Below, one piece after another: positions 1 to 9,119 of a stretch of 64,000 bases of DNA. Location of the stretch: NCBI GenBank assembly GCA_934293375.1, contig CAKQYS010000003.1:124001-188000 (forward strand), written 5' to 3'. The translations under genes were made by a program, and so were the position numbers. The notes under the pieces are model-generated. The model was not told the origin of the DNA. It saw nothing but the letters and a program-made list of their open reading frames with translations, and searched no databases. Position 1 is the stretch's first letter. Every line of letters starts with the position of its first letter. This DNA is from an uncultured Lachnospiraceae bacterium. GTDB lineage: Bacteria; Bacillota; Clostridia; Lachnospirales; Lachnospiraceae.

Positions 1-30
1 ATCACTGCAGACAGGAAGAAGGATAAAATA

Positions 31-1074
31 GTGAATACGCAGATGATTACATGGAATGAACAGGAGCCGGAATGTATTGCTGCGGCTTCAAAATGCCTCA
101 GGGAGGGTGGTCTCGTAGCATTTCCGACTGAAACAGTATATGGTTTGGGCGGGGATGGTATGAATCCGGCAGCTTCTGAGAAAATATACAGAGCCAAGGG
201 GAGACCGTCTGATAATCCGTTAATTCTGCATATAGCTCATGAGAGCGCAGTCGAGCAGATTGCAGAACATATCAGCGATGATGCATGGAAACTGATGGAC
301 GCATTCTGGCCGGGACCGTTGACATTGGTGCTGCCAAAGAAGGCTGCGGTGCCAAAGGAGACAACAGGAGGACTTGATACGGTGGCTGTCAGGATGCCAT
401 CACATCCTGGTGCCTTGGAACTGATCAGACAATCAGGGGTGTTTGTCGCTGCTCCATCAGCGAATACATCCGGCAGACCAAGCCCATCCAAGGCAGCTCA
501 TGTATATGAGGATCTCAATGGTAAGATCGATTATATTATTGATGGCGGAGAAGTCGATATCGGGATTGAATCCACGATCGTGGATATGACTTCACAGGTT
601 CCGATGATCCTTCGCCCGGGTTATATTACACCGGAGATGCTAGAACAGGTAGTTGGACATGTGGAGTTTGATCCGGGTATTATGGGCGTGGCAGCGAATG
701 TGCGTCCGAAAGCACCGGGGATGAAGTACACACATTATGCACCAAAGGGCGAATTAACCATTGTAGAGGGCAATTTAACAGATGTTGTTCGTAAGATCAA
801 TGCCCTGACCGCACAGAAGCGGCAGATGGGGCACCGGGTAGGGGTTTTGGCTACGCTGGAAACACGGGAATTATATGATGCAGATGTGGTGTTGTCCATG
901 GGACGCAGATCAGAACCGATCACAGTTTCGGCAAAATTATACAGTTGTCTGCGTGAATTTGATACATTGGGAATGGAATACATGTATACAGAGTCATTTT
1001 CGGGAGACAGTCTTGGCAACGCGATCATGAATCGTCTTTTAAAGGCTGCAGGACACCGGGTGATTCATATATAA
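31..1074 (+). CDS. ywlC: L-threonylcarbamoyladenylate synthase (Sua5/YwlC)
   Basis: Makes threonylcarbamoyl-AMP from threonine, bicarbonate and ATP, the first step of the tRNA t6A37 modification, in the cytoplasm. The 347-residue length fits the long Sua5 form: an N-terminal YrdC domain (about residues 12-200, with FPTETVYGLG and KGRPSDNPL motifs) and a C-terminal Sua5 domain (about 215-345). The GTG start at 31 is preceded by AGGAAGAAGG at 12-21. The reading frame stays open to the window edge, so a start further upstream cannot be excluded. rpiB follows, an arrangement known from other Firmicutes (ywlC-ywlF in Bacillus). Family assignment is secure. Confidence 0.95.
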   Translation: MNTQMITWNEQEPECIAAASKCLREGGLVAFPTETVYGLGGDGMNPAASEKIYRAKGRPSDNPLILHIAHESAVEQIAEHISDDAWKLMDAFWPGPLTLVLPKKAAVPKETTGGLDTVAVRMPSHPGALELIRQSGVFVAAPSANTSGRPSPSKAAHVYEDLNGKIDYIIDGGEVDIGIESTIVDMTSQVPMILRPGYITPEMLEQVVGHVEFDPGIMGVAANVRPKAPGMKYTHYAPKGELTIVEGNLTDVVRKINALTAQKRQMGHRVGVLATLETRELYDADVVLSMGRRSEPITVSAKLYSCLREFDTLGMEYMYTESFSGDSLGNAIMNRLLKAAGHRVIHI

Positions 1075-1162
1075 TATAGAGGAGTTGTTTTGCAGATGTG
1101 TGTATGCATGGCAGACTGCAAAATTGCACAACATAAATAATAAACATATGGAGGAATATTTT

Positions 1163-1591
1163 ATGATCGCATTAGGATGTGATCATGGCGGATATGCCAT
1201 GAAGGAGGAACTGAAGAAGCATTTGGATGAGAGAGGCATTGCCTATCAGGATTTTGGATGTGACAGCGAAGAGTCTGTAGATTATCCGATTTATGCCAAG
1301 AAGGTAGCACATGCGGTGGCGGATGGTGAATGCGAGAAGGGTATTATTATCTGCGGAACCGGGATCGGCGTTTCCATAGCTGCCAACAAGGTTAAGGGTG
1401 TACGTGCGGCTCTTTGCCATGATTGTTTCAGTGCCAAGGCTACAAGAGAGCATAACGATGCAAATGTGCTGACAATGGGAGCCAGGGTAGTAGGACCGGG
1501 ACTTGCAATGATGATAGCAGATATTTTTATCGATACACCGTTTTCAAATGATGAGCGCCATGTCAGAAGAATATCCATGTTAGAGGATTAG
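1163..1591 (+). CDS. rpiB: Ribose-5-phosphate isomerase B
   Basis: Interconverts ribose 5-phosphate and ribulose 5-phosphate in the pentose phosphate pathway. The 142-residue product opens with IALGCDHGGYAMK and contains the catalytic-loop motif GIIICGTGIG and the DANVLTMGAR motif of the RpiB/LacAB family. A longer reading frame begins at 1085, but the ATG at 1163 with GGAGG about 8 bases upstream gives the normal family N-terminus. It lies downstream of ywlC and ahead of the ATP synthase promoter. LacA/LacB subunits are the only near relatives; no partner subunit is present, so RpiB is preferred. Confidence 0.94.
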   Translation: MIALGCDHGGYAMKEELKKHLDERGIAYQDFGCDSEESVDYPIYAKKVAHAVADGECEKGIIICGTGIGVSIAANKVKGVRAALCHDCFSAKATREHNDANVLTMGARVVGPGLAMMIADIFIDTPFSNDERHVRRISMLED

Positions 1592-1648
1592 AGTTGCGAA
1601 ATTATAATAAAAGAAAAGTAAAATGTCTATAAATTTCGACTGGAAATA

Positions 1649-1677
1649 TGGACGATTTAAACAAAAAATGGTATACT
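1649..1677 (+). promoter_or_regulatory. Predicted promoter of the ATP synthase operon
   Basis: TGGACG (1649-1654), 17-base spacer, then TATACT (1672-1677) preceded by TGg, an extended -10. It sits 34 bases ahead of the first gene of the atp cluster and is the only good promoter seen between rpiB and atpB. Confidence 0.6.
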
Positions 1678-1710
1678 TACAAGAAGTCTGAAAAGAGGGG
1701 CCGGCAGGTT

Positions 1711-2034
1711 ATGAAGGAAGGAAATAAAATTGCAAAAGCATTCATGTTAGTGCTTCAGATCGGTCTGACTATGATCGTTGCAGTTGGTCTTTGCACAGCC
1801 GCCGGGTATTACATTGATAATCATTTCGGTTGTAATTTGATGTTTTTTTTTATTGCACTCGGTGTGATTTCCGGATACAGCGGATGTTATTCCCTGATCA
1901 GACAGTATATCGATATGACGAGCAGCCGGGACAAGTACGACCAGATGTTCTCTGACTGGGAACAAGGGGAGGATATGTCCGATGATGCCGGGATAAAAGG
2001 TGAGGACGATGACGAAAATAAAACAATACATTAG
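1711..2034 (+). CDS. AtpZ/AtpI-family membrane protein
   Basis: A 107-residue protein with two hydrophobic segments (about residues 13-31 and 40-60) and the pattern GYYIDNHFG...IALGVISGYSG, typical of the small AtpZ/AtpI family encoded at the head of many Firmicute ATP synthase operons and linked to assembly or Mg2+/Ca2+ transport. The reading frame extends back to 1648, but the ATG at 1711 has AGAGGGG upstream and begins just before the first membrane helix. It overlaps the next gene by 26 bases, which suggests translational coupling. The C-terminus is acidic. Confidence 0.75.
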   Translation: MKEGNKIAKAFMLVLQIGLTMIVAVGLCTAAGYYIDNHFGCNLMFFFIALGVISGYSGCYSLIRQYIDMTSSRDKYDQMFSDWEQGEDMSDDAGIKGEDDDENKTIH

Positions 2035-2428
2035 CGATATAGACGAAGTATTACGGGATCTTATTTTCGGCATTGCCCTTTATTTTATTGTCATCAGTCT
2101 GATCGGAGTTCTTGTGGTAGAAGACAGACTGGCATTTGTATTGGGAGCACTTACAGGATGTGTGGTTTCCTGTGTAATGGCGGCGCATATGTATCGTTCA
2201 CTGGATCGTGGACTGGATATGGATCCCGATGCGGCCGGCAAATACATTTTTCGTCAATCTATGTTACGGTTATTCATGATGCTGGTGGCGGTATATCTGA
2301 GTCTGCTGCTTCCCCGTGTGAGTCCGGTAGGTGTGATCCTCGGACTGCTGGGGCTTAAGTTGTCAGGACTGATGCGGCCACTGGTATCCTCGTATATAAC
2401 AACAAAAATATTCAGGGAAGGAGAGTGA
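2009..2428 (+). CDS. atpI: ATP synthase subunit I (AtpI)
   Basis: A 139-residue membrane protein with about four hydrophobic helices, in the place where AtpI (c-ring assembly factor) normally lies, directly ahead of atpB. Sequence conservation of AtpI is poor, so the call rests on size, topology and context. The ATG at 2009, with AAAGGTGAGG just upstream, is preferred over an in-frame GTG at 2000. atpB starts 4 bases after its stop. Confidence 0.75.
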   Translation: MTKIKQYISDIDEVLRDLIFGIALYFIVISLIGVLVVEDRLAFVLGALTGCVVSCVMAAHMYRSLDRGLDMDPDAAGKYIFRQSMLRLFMMLVAVYLSLLLPRVSPVGVILGLLGLKLSGLMRPLVSSYITTKIFREGE

Positions 2429-2432
2429 ACAT

Positions 2433-3197
2433 ATGGGATATGCTTTAGCCGGTATCGGAGTGAATCTCACCCGTATTGGCGGTCTGCATATGTATGCAGA
2501 GGAAGAAGAAGTGGATTTCTTTATTCATAAATTGTTGAAGATGCCATTTCAATTCATGGGTCAGGATGTATATCTGACCACCAGTCATGTCTGTATGCTG
2601 ATTATATTTGCTGTGATCATAGGATTTGCGATCGTGGCACGACATAAGATCATGCATGCCGATGAAGTTCCGGGAATGTTTCAGAATGTAGTAGAACTGC
2701 TGGTTGAGACACTTGTGAATTTTGTTGGTGGAACGATGGGAGAGAATGCAAAGAAATATGTGAACTATATCGGTACAATATTTCTGTACATTTTTCTGTG
2801 TAACATCTCAGGCTTGTTTGGACTCAGACCGCCTACAGCGGATTATGCTACGACTTTGACACTGGCGATTATCACGGTATCCATGGTGTGGTATGCAAAC
2901 ATTAAGACCAACAAATTCGGTGTGATCACGAATTTATTCAAACCGATTCCGATTCTATTCCCAAGTAATCTGATTGGTGAGTTTTCAAGCGTGGTTTCCC
3001 TGTCTTTGCGTCTGTTCGGTAATATTCTGGCAGGTACAGTTATGATGGCACTGTTTTACAATCTGCTGCCGACAGTTGTGACGATAGGAATTCCGACATT
3101 TTTACATGCATATCTGGATCTGTTTTCAGGTGCGATCCAGGCATTTGTGTTCAGTATGTTGACCATGGTATTTATCAGCGATAAGCTGGAAAACTAA
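2433..3197 (+). CDS. atpB: F1Fo ATP synthase subunit a
   Basis: Forms the ion half-channels of the Fo stator next to the c ring. The 254-residue product has five or six membrane helices. The conserved helix SLRLFGNILAGTVMM (around residue 190) carries the essential stator arginine, and the C-terminal helix contains the GAIQAFVFSMLTMVF segment typical of subunit a. GGAAGGAG lies about 10 bases before the ATG. It is tightly packed between atpI and atpE. Confidence 0.96.
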   Translation: MGYALAGIGVNLTRIGGLHMYAEEEEVDFFIHKLLKMPFQFMGQDVYLTTSHVCMLIIFAVIIGFAIVARHKIMHADEVPGMFQNVVELLVETLVNFVGGTMGENAKKYVNYIGTIFLYIFLCNISGLFGLRPPTADYATTLTLAIITVSMVWYANIKTNKFGVITNLFKPIPILFPSNLIGEFSSVVSLSLRLFGNILAGTVMMALFYNLLPTVVTIGIPTFLHAYLDLFSGAIQAFVFSMLTMVFISDKLEN

Positions 3198-3226
3198 TTT
3201 TAAATTTATATGGAGGTAGAAAGAAT

Positions 3227-3502
3227 ATGAGTAATATTACAAACGAAGGTTTAATTTTAGCATGTAGTGCGATCGGTGCCGGACTTGCACTGATTGCCGG
3301 TATTGGTCCTGGTGTTGGACAGGGTATTGCCGCAGGTTATGGTGCGTCTGCAGTAGGACGCAATCCGGGAGCAAAGGGTGATATCATGCAGACAATGTTG
3401 CTTGGACAGGCCGTTGCCGAGACAACAGGTCTTTATGGTCTGGTTGTTGCATTGATTCTGATGTATGCAAACCCATTGCTTTCAAAATTCCTGAAGCTGT
3501 AA
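3227..3502 (+). CDS. atpE: F1Fo ATP synthase subunit c (sodium-type ligand set)
   Basis: The rotor ring proteolipid, 91 residues with two membrane helices joined by the polar RNPGAKGD loop. The carboxylate is Glu65 within AVAETTGLY. Residues Gln32, Val63, Glu65, Thr66, Thr67 and Tyr70 fall at the same positions as the Na+ ligands of the Ilyobacter tartaricus c subunit (Q32, V63, E65, S66, T67, Y70), so Na+ rather than H+ coupling is inferred. GGAGG lies 8-9 bases ahead of the ATG. Confidence 0.96.
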   Translation: MSNITNEGLILACSAIGAGLALIAGIGPGVGQGIAAGYGASAVGRNPGAKGDIMQTMLLGQAVAETTGLYGLVVALILMYANPLLSKFLKL

Positions 3503-3555
3503 TTACGGTGATTCCGGATTAGGGAGTAGTAAATACGGCGAAAGGAGGCAAGGAC

Positions 3556-4125
3556 GTGGGAGATTGTATCACAGGATTGGGAACCATGCATTTCTTATTG
3601 GAAGCTGATCCATATATCTTCAGCCTGGATCCACAGCTGCTGTTTGGTGTACTGATTCAGGGCATCAGTATTTTTATCTTGTTTGCGGCATTGTCATATC
3701 TGTTATTCGAACCGGCGAAGAAGTTGTTAGAGAACAGACGCAATAAGATTCAGAATGATATTGAAACAGCGAAGCAGGACAAGCAGGAGGCTGCCCGGCT
3801 GAAGGAAGAATATGATAATAAAATCAAGTCTGTAGAGAAGGAAGCGGAGTCGATTCTTGCTGCATCCCGCAAGAAAGCGTTGAAGCGTGAAACAGAAATC
3901 ACGGATGAGGCGAAAGAGGAAGCTGCACGGATCATGAAGCGGGCGAATCAGGAGATCGAGATGGAGCAGAGCAGGGTACAGGATGATGTCCGCAAGGAGA
4001 TCATTGCAGTAGCAACCCTGATGGCTTCGAAGATTGTTGCGGTTTCGATCAGTGAGGAGCAGCAGAATGCATTGCTTGATGAGACATTGAAGGAAATGGG
4101 TGATGACACATGGCTAAGCAGGTAA
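3556..4125 (+). CDS. atpF: F1Fo ATP synthase subunit b
   Basis: Peripheral stalk subunit of 189 residues: one membrane helix at about residues 27-52, then a long charged coiled coil rich in Lys, Glu and Ala that reaches up to F1. The GTG at 3556 has AAAGGAGG at 3541-3548, good spacing; no better ATG is present. There is a single b gene, so a homodimer is expected. The 3' end overlaps atpH by 16 bases. Confidence 0.94.
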   Translation: MGDCITGLGTMHFLLEADPYIFSLDPQLLFGVLIQGISIFILFAALSYLLFEPAKKLLENRRNKIQNDIETAKQDKQEAARLKEEYDNKIKSVEKEAESILAASRKKALKRETEITDEAKEEAARIMKRANQEIEMEQSRVQDDVRKEIIAVATLMASKIVAVSISEEQQNALLDETLKEMGDDTWLSR

Positions 4126-4649
4126 GTACAACCTATGGGGAAGCCTTATTTGAGCTGGCTGTGGAGGAGGATCAGATTGATGCTTTTTATGAAGAGGCAA
4201 AAGGACTGTATGATGTGTTTATACGGGATCAGGATCTGAATCTGTTTCTGGGCCATCCGAAAGTGCTCAAGGAAGATAAGACCGCAATGATCCAGAAAGT
4301 CTTTACAGGACGGGTACACGAACAGCTTGTGGGTTTCCTGACTATCATTATCAAGAAAGACAGACAAAAGGATATTCCGGCGATCCTGGAATATTTTATC
4401 AAAAGAGTAAAGGATCATAAAAAGATCGGTGTAGCAAATGTTACATCGGCCATTACACTTTCTGATGCAAAAAAGCAGCAGATTGAAGCAAGGTTGCTGG
4501 AGACGACAGATTACAACAGTATGGAGGTGCATTATGAGGTAGATGCATCGCTGATCGGTGGACTTGTGATCAGAATCGAGGACCGGGTTGTAGACAGTAG
4601 TATCAGGAACCAGCTTTTCATGATGAGACAATCATTGATGAAAGCATAG
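4110..4649 (+). CDS. atpH: F1Fo ATP synthase subunit delta
   Basis: Joins the peripheral stalk to the top of the F1 head. The 179-residue length is normal, with the typical N-terminal AxxYGEALFELA motif and a C-terminal segment (DASLIGGLVIRIEDRVVDSS) that is the best conserved part of the family. It starts inside the end of atpF (16-base overlap), so translation is probably coupled. Confidence 0.95.
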   Translation: MAKQVSTTYGEALFELAVEEDQIDAFYEEAKGLYDVFIRDQDLNLFLGHPKVLKEDKTAMIQKVFTGRVHEQLVGFLTIIIKKDRQKDIPAILEYFIKRVKDHKKIGVANVTSAITLSDAKKQQIEARLLETTDYNSMEVHYEVDASLIGGLVIRIEDRVVDSSIRNQLFMMRQSLMKA

Positions 4650-4679
4650 ATTATTTTAGAAAGAAGGTGCAAAGGCTCC

Positions 4680-6185
4680 ATGAATTTAAGACCGGAAGAA
4701 ATCAGCTCAGTGATAAAAGAGCAGATTAAGAATTATTCTACACAGCTTGAGACGGCTGATGTGGGAACCGTTATCCAGGTTGCTGATGGTATTGCCCGTG
4801 TACATGGTTTGGAAAATGCCATGCAGGGTGAGCTTCTAGAATTCCCTGGAGAGGTTTATGGTATGGTGCTTAACCTGGAAGAGGATAACGTTGGTGCGGT
4901 ACTTCTCGGTAATCAGAAGAACATCAGCGAGGGCGACACGGTCAAGACAACCGGAAGAGTAGTTGAGGTGCCGGTTGGAGACTGTATGCTGGGCAGAGTT
5001 GTCAATGCCCTGGGACAGCCAATCGATGGAAAAGGACCTATTCATGCAACAAAGACCCGACAGATCGAGCGGGTGGCATCTGGTGTTATCGCACGTAAGT
5101 CAGTAGATACACCGCTTCAGACAGGTATCAAGGCAATTGATGCGATGGTACCGATTGGTCGAGGACAAAGAGAGTTGATCATTGGCGACCGTCAGACAGG
5201 TAAGACGGCGATCGCAATTGATACGATCATCAATCAGAAGGGGCAGGGCGTGAACTGTATCTATGTAGCAATAGGTCAGAAGGCGTCTACGGTTGCTTCG
5301 ATTGTGAAGACATTAACAGAATTTGGTGCAATGGATTATACGACGATTGTAGTATCTACAGCGTCAGAACTGGCACCGCTGCAATATATCGCACCATACG
5401 CAGGATGTGCGATTGGTGAGGAATGGATGGAAGAGGGAAAGGATGTACTGGTGGTATATGATGATTTGAGCAAGCATGCCACGGCATATCGTACACTTTC
5501 ATTGCTTCTCCGAAGACCACCGGGGCGTGAGGCGTTCCCAGGTGATGTTTTCTATCTGCATTCAAGACTGCTTGAGCGTGCCGCAAAGCTGTCGGATGAG
5601 CTGGGTGGAGGTTCGCTTACGGCATTACCGATCATCGAGACGCAGGCAGGTGATGTATCGGCATACATCCCGACCAATGTAATTTCTATTACGGACGGAC
5701 AGATCTATCTGGAGACAGAAATGTTTAATTCCGGTTTCAGACCGGCTGTCAATGCGGGCCTTTCCGTATCCAGAGTAGGTGGATCCGCACAGATTGGTGC
5801 GATGAAGAAAATTGCATCTCCAATCCGTGTCGAGTTAGCCCAGTATAGAGAGCTGGCTGCATTCTCCCAGTTTGGTTCCGATCTGGATGATACCACCAAG
5901 GAGCAGTTGGCACAGGGTGAGCGTATCAAGGAGATGTTAAAACAGCCACAGTACAAGCCGATGCCGGTTGAGCGTCAGGTTGTGATCATTTATGCGGCGA
6001 CAAAGAAGTATCTGCTGGATATCGCAGTGGATCGTGTGGCAGATTTTGAGAAGGAATTATTTGAGTTCATTGATACAAAATATCCTGAGATTTTCACGAA
6101 GATTCGTGAAGAAAAGAAACTTTCTGAGGAGCTTGAGGCGGCAATCATCAAGGCAATTACAGAGTTTAAGGCTGAGTTTAAGTAG
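4680..6185 (+). CDS. atpA: F1Fo ATP synthase subunit alpha
   Basis: Non-catalytic nucleotide-binding subunit of F1, 501 residues. The P-loop GDRQTGKT is at residues 169-176, and the conserved VYDDLSKHA and arginine-finger region SRVGGSAQ are present. The beta-barrel N-terminus and helical C-terminus have the expected lengths. An AGAAAGAAGG ribosome site lies upstream of the ATG. No irregularities. Confidence 0.98.
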   Translation: MNLRPEEISSVIKEQIKNYSTQLETADVGTVIQVADGIARVHGLENAMQGELLEFPGEVYGMVLNLEEDNVGAVLLGNQKNISEGDTVKTTGRVVEVPVGDCMLGRVVNALGQPIDGKGPIHATKTRQIERVASGVIARKSVDTPLQTGIKAIDAMVPIGRGQRELIIGDRQTGKTAIAIDTIINQKGQGVNCIYVAIGQKASTVASIVKTLTEFGAMDYTTIVVSTASELAPLQYIAPYAGCAIGEEWMEEGKDVLVVYDDLSKHATAYRTLSLLLRRPPGREAFPGDVFYLHSRLLERAAKLSDELGGGSLTALPIIETQAGDVSAYIPTNVISITDGQIYLETEMFNSGFRPAVNAGLSVSRVGGSAQIGAMKKIASPIRVELAQYRELAAFSQFGSDLDDTTKEQLAQGERIKEMLKQPQYKPMPVERQVVIIYAATKKYLLDIAVDRVADFEKELFEFIDTKYPEIFTKIREEKKLSEELEAAIIKAITEFKAEFK

Positions 6186-6249
6186 ATTGCAGGTATTGAG
6201 TCTGCATTTGGGAGATGCCTGTGCAGACGGAAAGGACAGGTGATATGTC

Positions 6250-7119
6250 TTGGCATCCATGCAGGATATCAAAAGACGAAAAAATAGTGTCAATAGCACT
6301 ATGCAGATAACCAAGGCCATGAAGCTTGTATCTACAGTCAAATTGCAGCATGCAAAGGCAAAGGCCGAGAGCACAAAGCCATATTTTGACATGATGTATA
6401 AGACGGTCAGTTCCATTCTGGCAAAGACAGATAATGTGTCACACCCGTATCTTGATTCTAACGGCTGTGATAAAAAGGTGGTGATCACGATCACCTCAAA
6501 CAAGGGTCTTGCAGGTGGATACAACAATAATGTTGTCAAAGAAATGGCAGCATCGGGACTGACCCCTGAGAACAGTACAATCTATACGATTGGACGTAAG
6601 GGATATGAGTCCTTGGCAAGGAAAGGTTATCCTATCGTAAAGGATGAGTCGGATATTATAAATGAACCATTGTATTCAGATGCGATCGCAGTCAGCAAGC
6701 AGGTGCTTGATATGTATACAAACGGAGAAGTTGGCGAGATATATCTTGCTTATACGGAGTTTAAGAATACAGTAAGCCAGATCCCACATGTGATCAGGCT
6801 GCTGCCAATCGACATGAGTATTGTGGAGGCTTCGGCAGAAACGGACAAGAATGAGGCTGTGACATTGATGGATTATGAGCCGGAAGCAGAGGAAGCTCTT
6901 TATGAGATCGTTCCGAAGTATATGACCAGCCTGATCTATGGTGGTCTGATCGAGGCTGTAGCCAGTGAAAATGGTGCCAGAATGCAGGCGATGGATAATG
7001 CTACAAGCAACGCTGAAGATATGATATCAGATTTATCATTGTTATATAATAGAGCACGTCAGAGTTCTATTACACAGGAATTAACAGAGATTGTCGCAGG
7101 TGCGTCTGCGATTGAATAA
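6250..7119 (+). CDS. atpG: F1Fo ATP synthase subunit gamma
   Basis: Central rotor shaft, 289 residues. The N-terminus MASMQDIKRR...ITKAMKLVSTVKLQ and the C-terminal NATSNAEDMISDL helix are the two conserved coiled-coil segments of the family. The start is the TTG at 6250 because it yields the standard MAS-MxDIKRR N-terminus and has a GGACAGG-type site upstream; an in-frame ATG at 6259 is the alternative. Confidence 0.95.
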   Translation: MASMQDIKRRKNSVNSTMQITKAMKLVSTVKLQHAKAKAESTKPYFDMMYKTVSSILAKTDNVSHPYLDSNGCDKKVVITITSNKGLAGGYNNNVVKEMAASGLTPENSTIYTIGRKGYESLARKGYPIVKDESDIINEPLYSDAIAVSKQVLDMYTNGEVGEIYLAYTEFKNTVSQIPHVIRLLPIDMSIVEASAETDKNEAVTLMDYEPEAEEALYEIVPKYMTSLIYGGLIEAVASENGARMQAMDNATSNAEDMISDLSLLYNRARQSSITQELTEIVAGASAIE

Positions 7120-7146
7120 TACTATAATTTGAAAGGAGTGAATATA

Positions 7147-8538
7147 GTGGCAGAGATGAATAAGGGTAAGATTACGCAGGTCATCAGTGCAGTTCTTGAT
7201 ATTAAGTTCGCTGAGGGCAAGCTGCCGGAGATCAACGAAGCAATCGACATTCCCCTGGCGGATGGACAGAAGCTTGTAGTTGAGGTGGCACAGCATCTTG
7301 GAGATGACACCGTAAAATGTATCGCCATGGGACCGACGGATGGTTTAAAGCGCGGTATGGAAGCAATTGCCACTGGAGCACCAATTACAGTACCGGTTGG
7401 TGAGAACACGCTGGGGCGTATTTTCAATGTGCTTGGGGAACCGATCGATAATAAGCCGGCTCCGGAAGTGACAGAGCATTTTCCAATTCATAGAAAGGCT
7501 CCTGCATTTGATGAGCAGGCAACCGATACAGAGATGTTAGAGACAGGTATCAAGGTTGTTGACCTTCTGTGTCCATACCAGAAGGGTGGAAAGATCGGTC
7601 TGTTCGGCGGTGCCGGTGTAGGTAAGACAGTACTGATTCAGGAGCTGATCCGTAATATCGCAACAGAGCATGGTGGATATTCTGTATTTACCGGTGTTGG
7701 AGAGCGTACAAGAGAGGGAAATGACCTTTATCATGAGATGACAGAATCAGGTGTTATCAATAAGACAACAATGGTATTTGGACAGATGAACGAGCCGCCT
7801 GGGGCGAGAATGCGTGTTGGTCTTACCGGACTTACGATGGCAGAGTACTTCAGAGATCAGGGCGGTAAGGATGTGCTGTTGTTCATTGATAATATTTTCC
7901 GTTTTACACAGGCCGGTTCTGAGGTATCGGCGTTGCTAGGCCGTATTCCATCTGCTGTAGGTTATCAGCCGACATTGCAGACAGAAATGGGCGCATTGCA
8001 GGAGAGAATTACATCAACCAAGAACGGTTCTATTACATCCGTACAGGCGGTATATGTGCCGGCCGACGATCTGACAGATCCGGCTCCGGCGACAACATTT
8101 GCCCATCTGGATGCGACAACTGTATTGTCGCGTTCTATCGTAGAGCTGGGTATCTATCCGGCAGTAGATCCGTTGGAGTCTACTTCCAGAATTCTGGATC
8201 CAAGAGTAGTTGGCGAGGAGCATTATAAAGTGGCACGTGGTGTGCAGGAAATCTTGCAGAAGTATAAGGAATTGCAGGATATTATCGCAATTCTTGGTAT
8301 GGATGAGTTGTCCGAGGAAGACAAGCTGGTCGTATCCCGTGCCAGAAAGATTCAGAGATTCCTGTCGCAGCCATTCCATGTTGCGGAACAGTTTACAGGC
8401 CTGCCGGGACAGTATGTGCCGGTATCTGAGACGATTCAAGGATTCAAGGAAATCCTTGAAGGTAAGCATGATGATGTACCGGAAAGCTACTTCCTGAATG
8501 CGGGTAATATTGACGATGTGCTTGCAAGAATGCAGTAA
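7147..8538 (+). CDS. atpD: F1Fo ATP synthase subunit beta
   Basis: Catalytic subunit of F1, 463 residues. P-loop GGAGVGKT at residues 154-161, catalytic glutamate in GVGERTREG, Walker B region VLLFIDNIFRF and the DELSEEDK DELSD-type motif are all present. The frame is open from a TTG at 7129, but the GTG at 7147 follows AAAGGAG by a normal distance and gives the standard length, so it is taken as the start. Confidence 0.98.
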   Translation: MAEMNKGKITQVISAVLDIKFAEGKLPEINEAIDIPLADGQKLVVEVAQHLGDDTVKCIAMGPTDGLKRGMEAIATGAPITVPVGENTLGRIFNVLGEPIDNKPAPEVTEHFPIHRKAPAFDEQATDTEMLETGIKVVDLLCPYQKGGKIGLFGGAGVGKTVLIQELIRNIATEHGGYSVFTGVGERTREGNDLYHEMTESGVINKTTMVFGQMNEPPGARMRVGLTGLTMAEYFRDQGGKDVLLFIDNIFRFTQAGSEVSALLGRIPSAVGYQPTLQTEMGALQERITSTKNGSITSVQAVYVPADDLTDPAPATTFAHLDATTVLSRSIVELGIYPAVDPLESTSRILDPRVVGEEHYKVARGVQEILQKYKELQDIIAILGMDELSEEDKLVVSRARKIQRFLSQPFHVAEQFTGLPGQYVPVSETIQGFKEILEGKHDDVPESYFLNAGNIDDVLARMQ

Positions 8539-8559
8539 TCAGGATATAGAGGAGAGCAT

Positions 8560-8964
8560 ATGGCAGAAAAGACATTTCGCGTAAAGATCGTGTCTCCGGA
8601 TCGTATTTTTTATGAGGGAGAGGCTGACTTTATAGAATTTAAAACAACAGAAGGGGAAGTTGGTGTGTATGCACAGCATGTGCCAATGACCTCAATTATT
8701 GCACCGGGTGTACTGCGGATACACAGTGCCGGGAGTGTGAAAGAAGCTGCTTTGCTGTCAGGCTTTGTGGAGATATTAAAGGATTCCATTACCATTCTGG
8801 CAGAGTCGGTAGAATGGCCGGATGAGATTGATACCAAACGTGCCGAGGAGGCGAAGATCCGTGCGGAGCGCAGATTGAACCATAATGATACGGATATAGA
8901 TTATGACCGTGCAGAACTCGCACTGAAACGAGCAATCGTCAGACTGCTGGTAGCACACAAATAA
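8560..8964 (+). CDS. atpC: F1Fo ATP synthase subunit epsilon
   Basis: Rotor subunit that couples gamma to the c ring and inhibits ATP hydrolysis. It has 134 residues: an N-terminal beta sandwich (about 1-85, with the GEVGVYAQHVPM turn) and a C-terminal helical hairpin with the RAEERLN-like segment AEEAKIRAERRL. It is the last gene of the operon and is followed at once by a strong terminator. Confidence 0.95.
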   Translation: MAEKTFRVKIVSPDRIFYEGEADFIEFKTTEGEVGVYAQHVPMTSIIAPGVLRIHSAGSVKEAALLSGFVEILKDSITILAESVEWPDEIDTKRAEEAKIRAERRLNHNDTDIDYDRAELALKRAIVRLLVAHK

Positions 8965-8968
8965 TATA

Positions 8969-9003
8969 AAAAGGCCTGTGAAATGCTTCACAGGCCTTTT
9001 TTG
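8969..9003 (+). terminator. Terminator of the atp operon
   Basis: Perfect stem AAAAGGCCTGTGAA/TTCACAGGCCTTTT around a short ATGC loop, ending in a T run, starting 5 bases after the atpC stop codon. A classic intrinsic terminator. Confidence 0.93.
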
Positions 9004-9057
9004 TGTCTTTATGGGTAATGATAAGGTACATATGGAATCTACAGTGCAAGAAGACAC

Positions 9058-9087
9058 TTGACATAGATATGTATTGTCTTTTATACT
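9058..9087 (+). promoter_or_regulatory. Predicted promoter of the 117-residue gene
   Basis: Consensus TTGACA (9058-9063), 18-base spacer, TATACT (9082-9087), 33 bases ahead of the ATG at 9120. Confidence 0.7.
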
Positions 9088-9119
9088 ACTTGATAGTTGT
9101 GTAGAAAGGAAGATTAGAT

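Noticed and set aside
1..30. Possible end of an upstream gene in frame 2 (stop TAG at 28-30).
   Set aside because: Only nine codons are visible, too little to support a gene.
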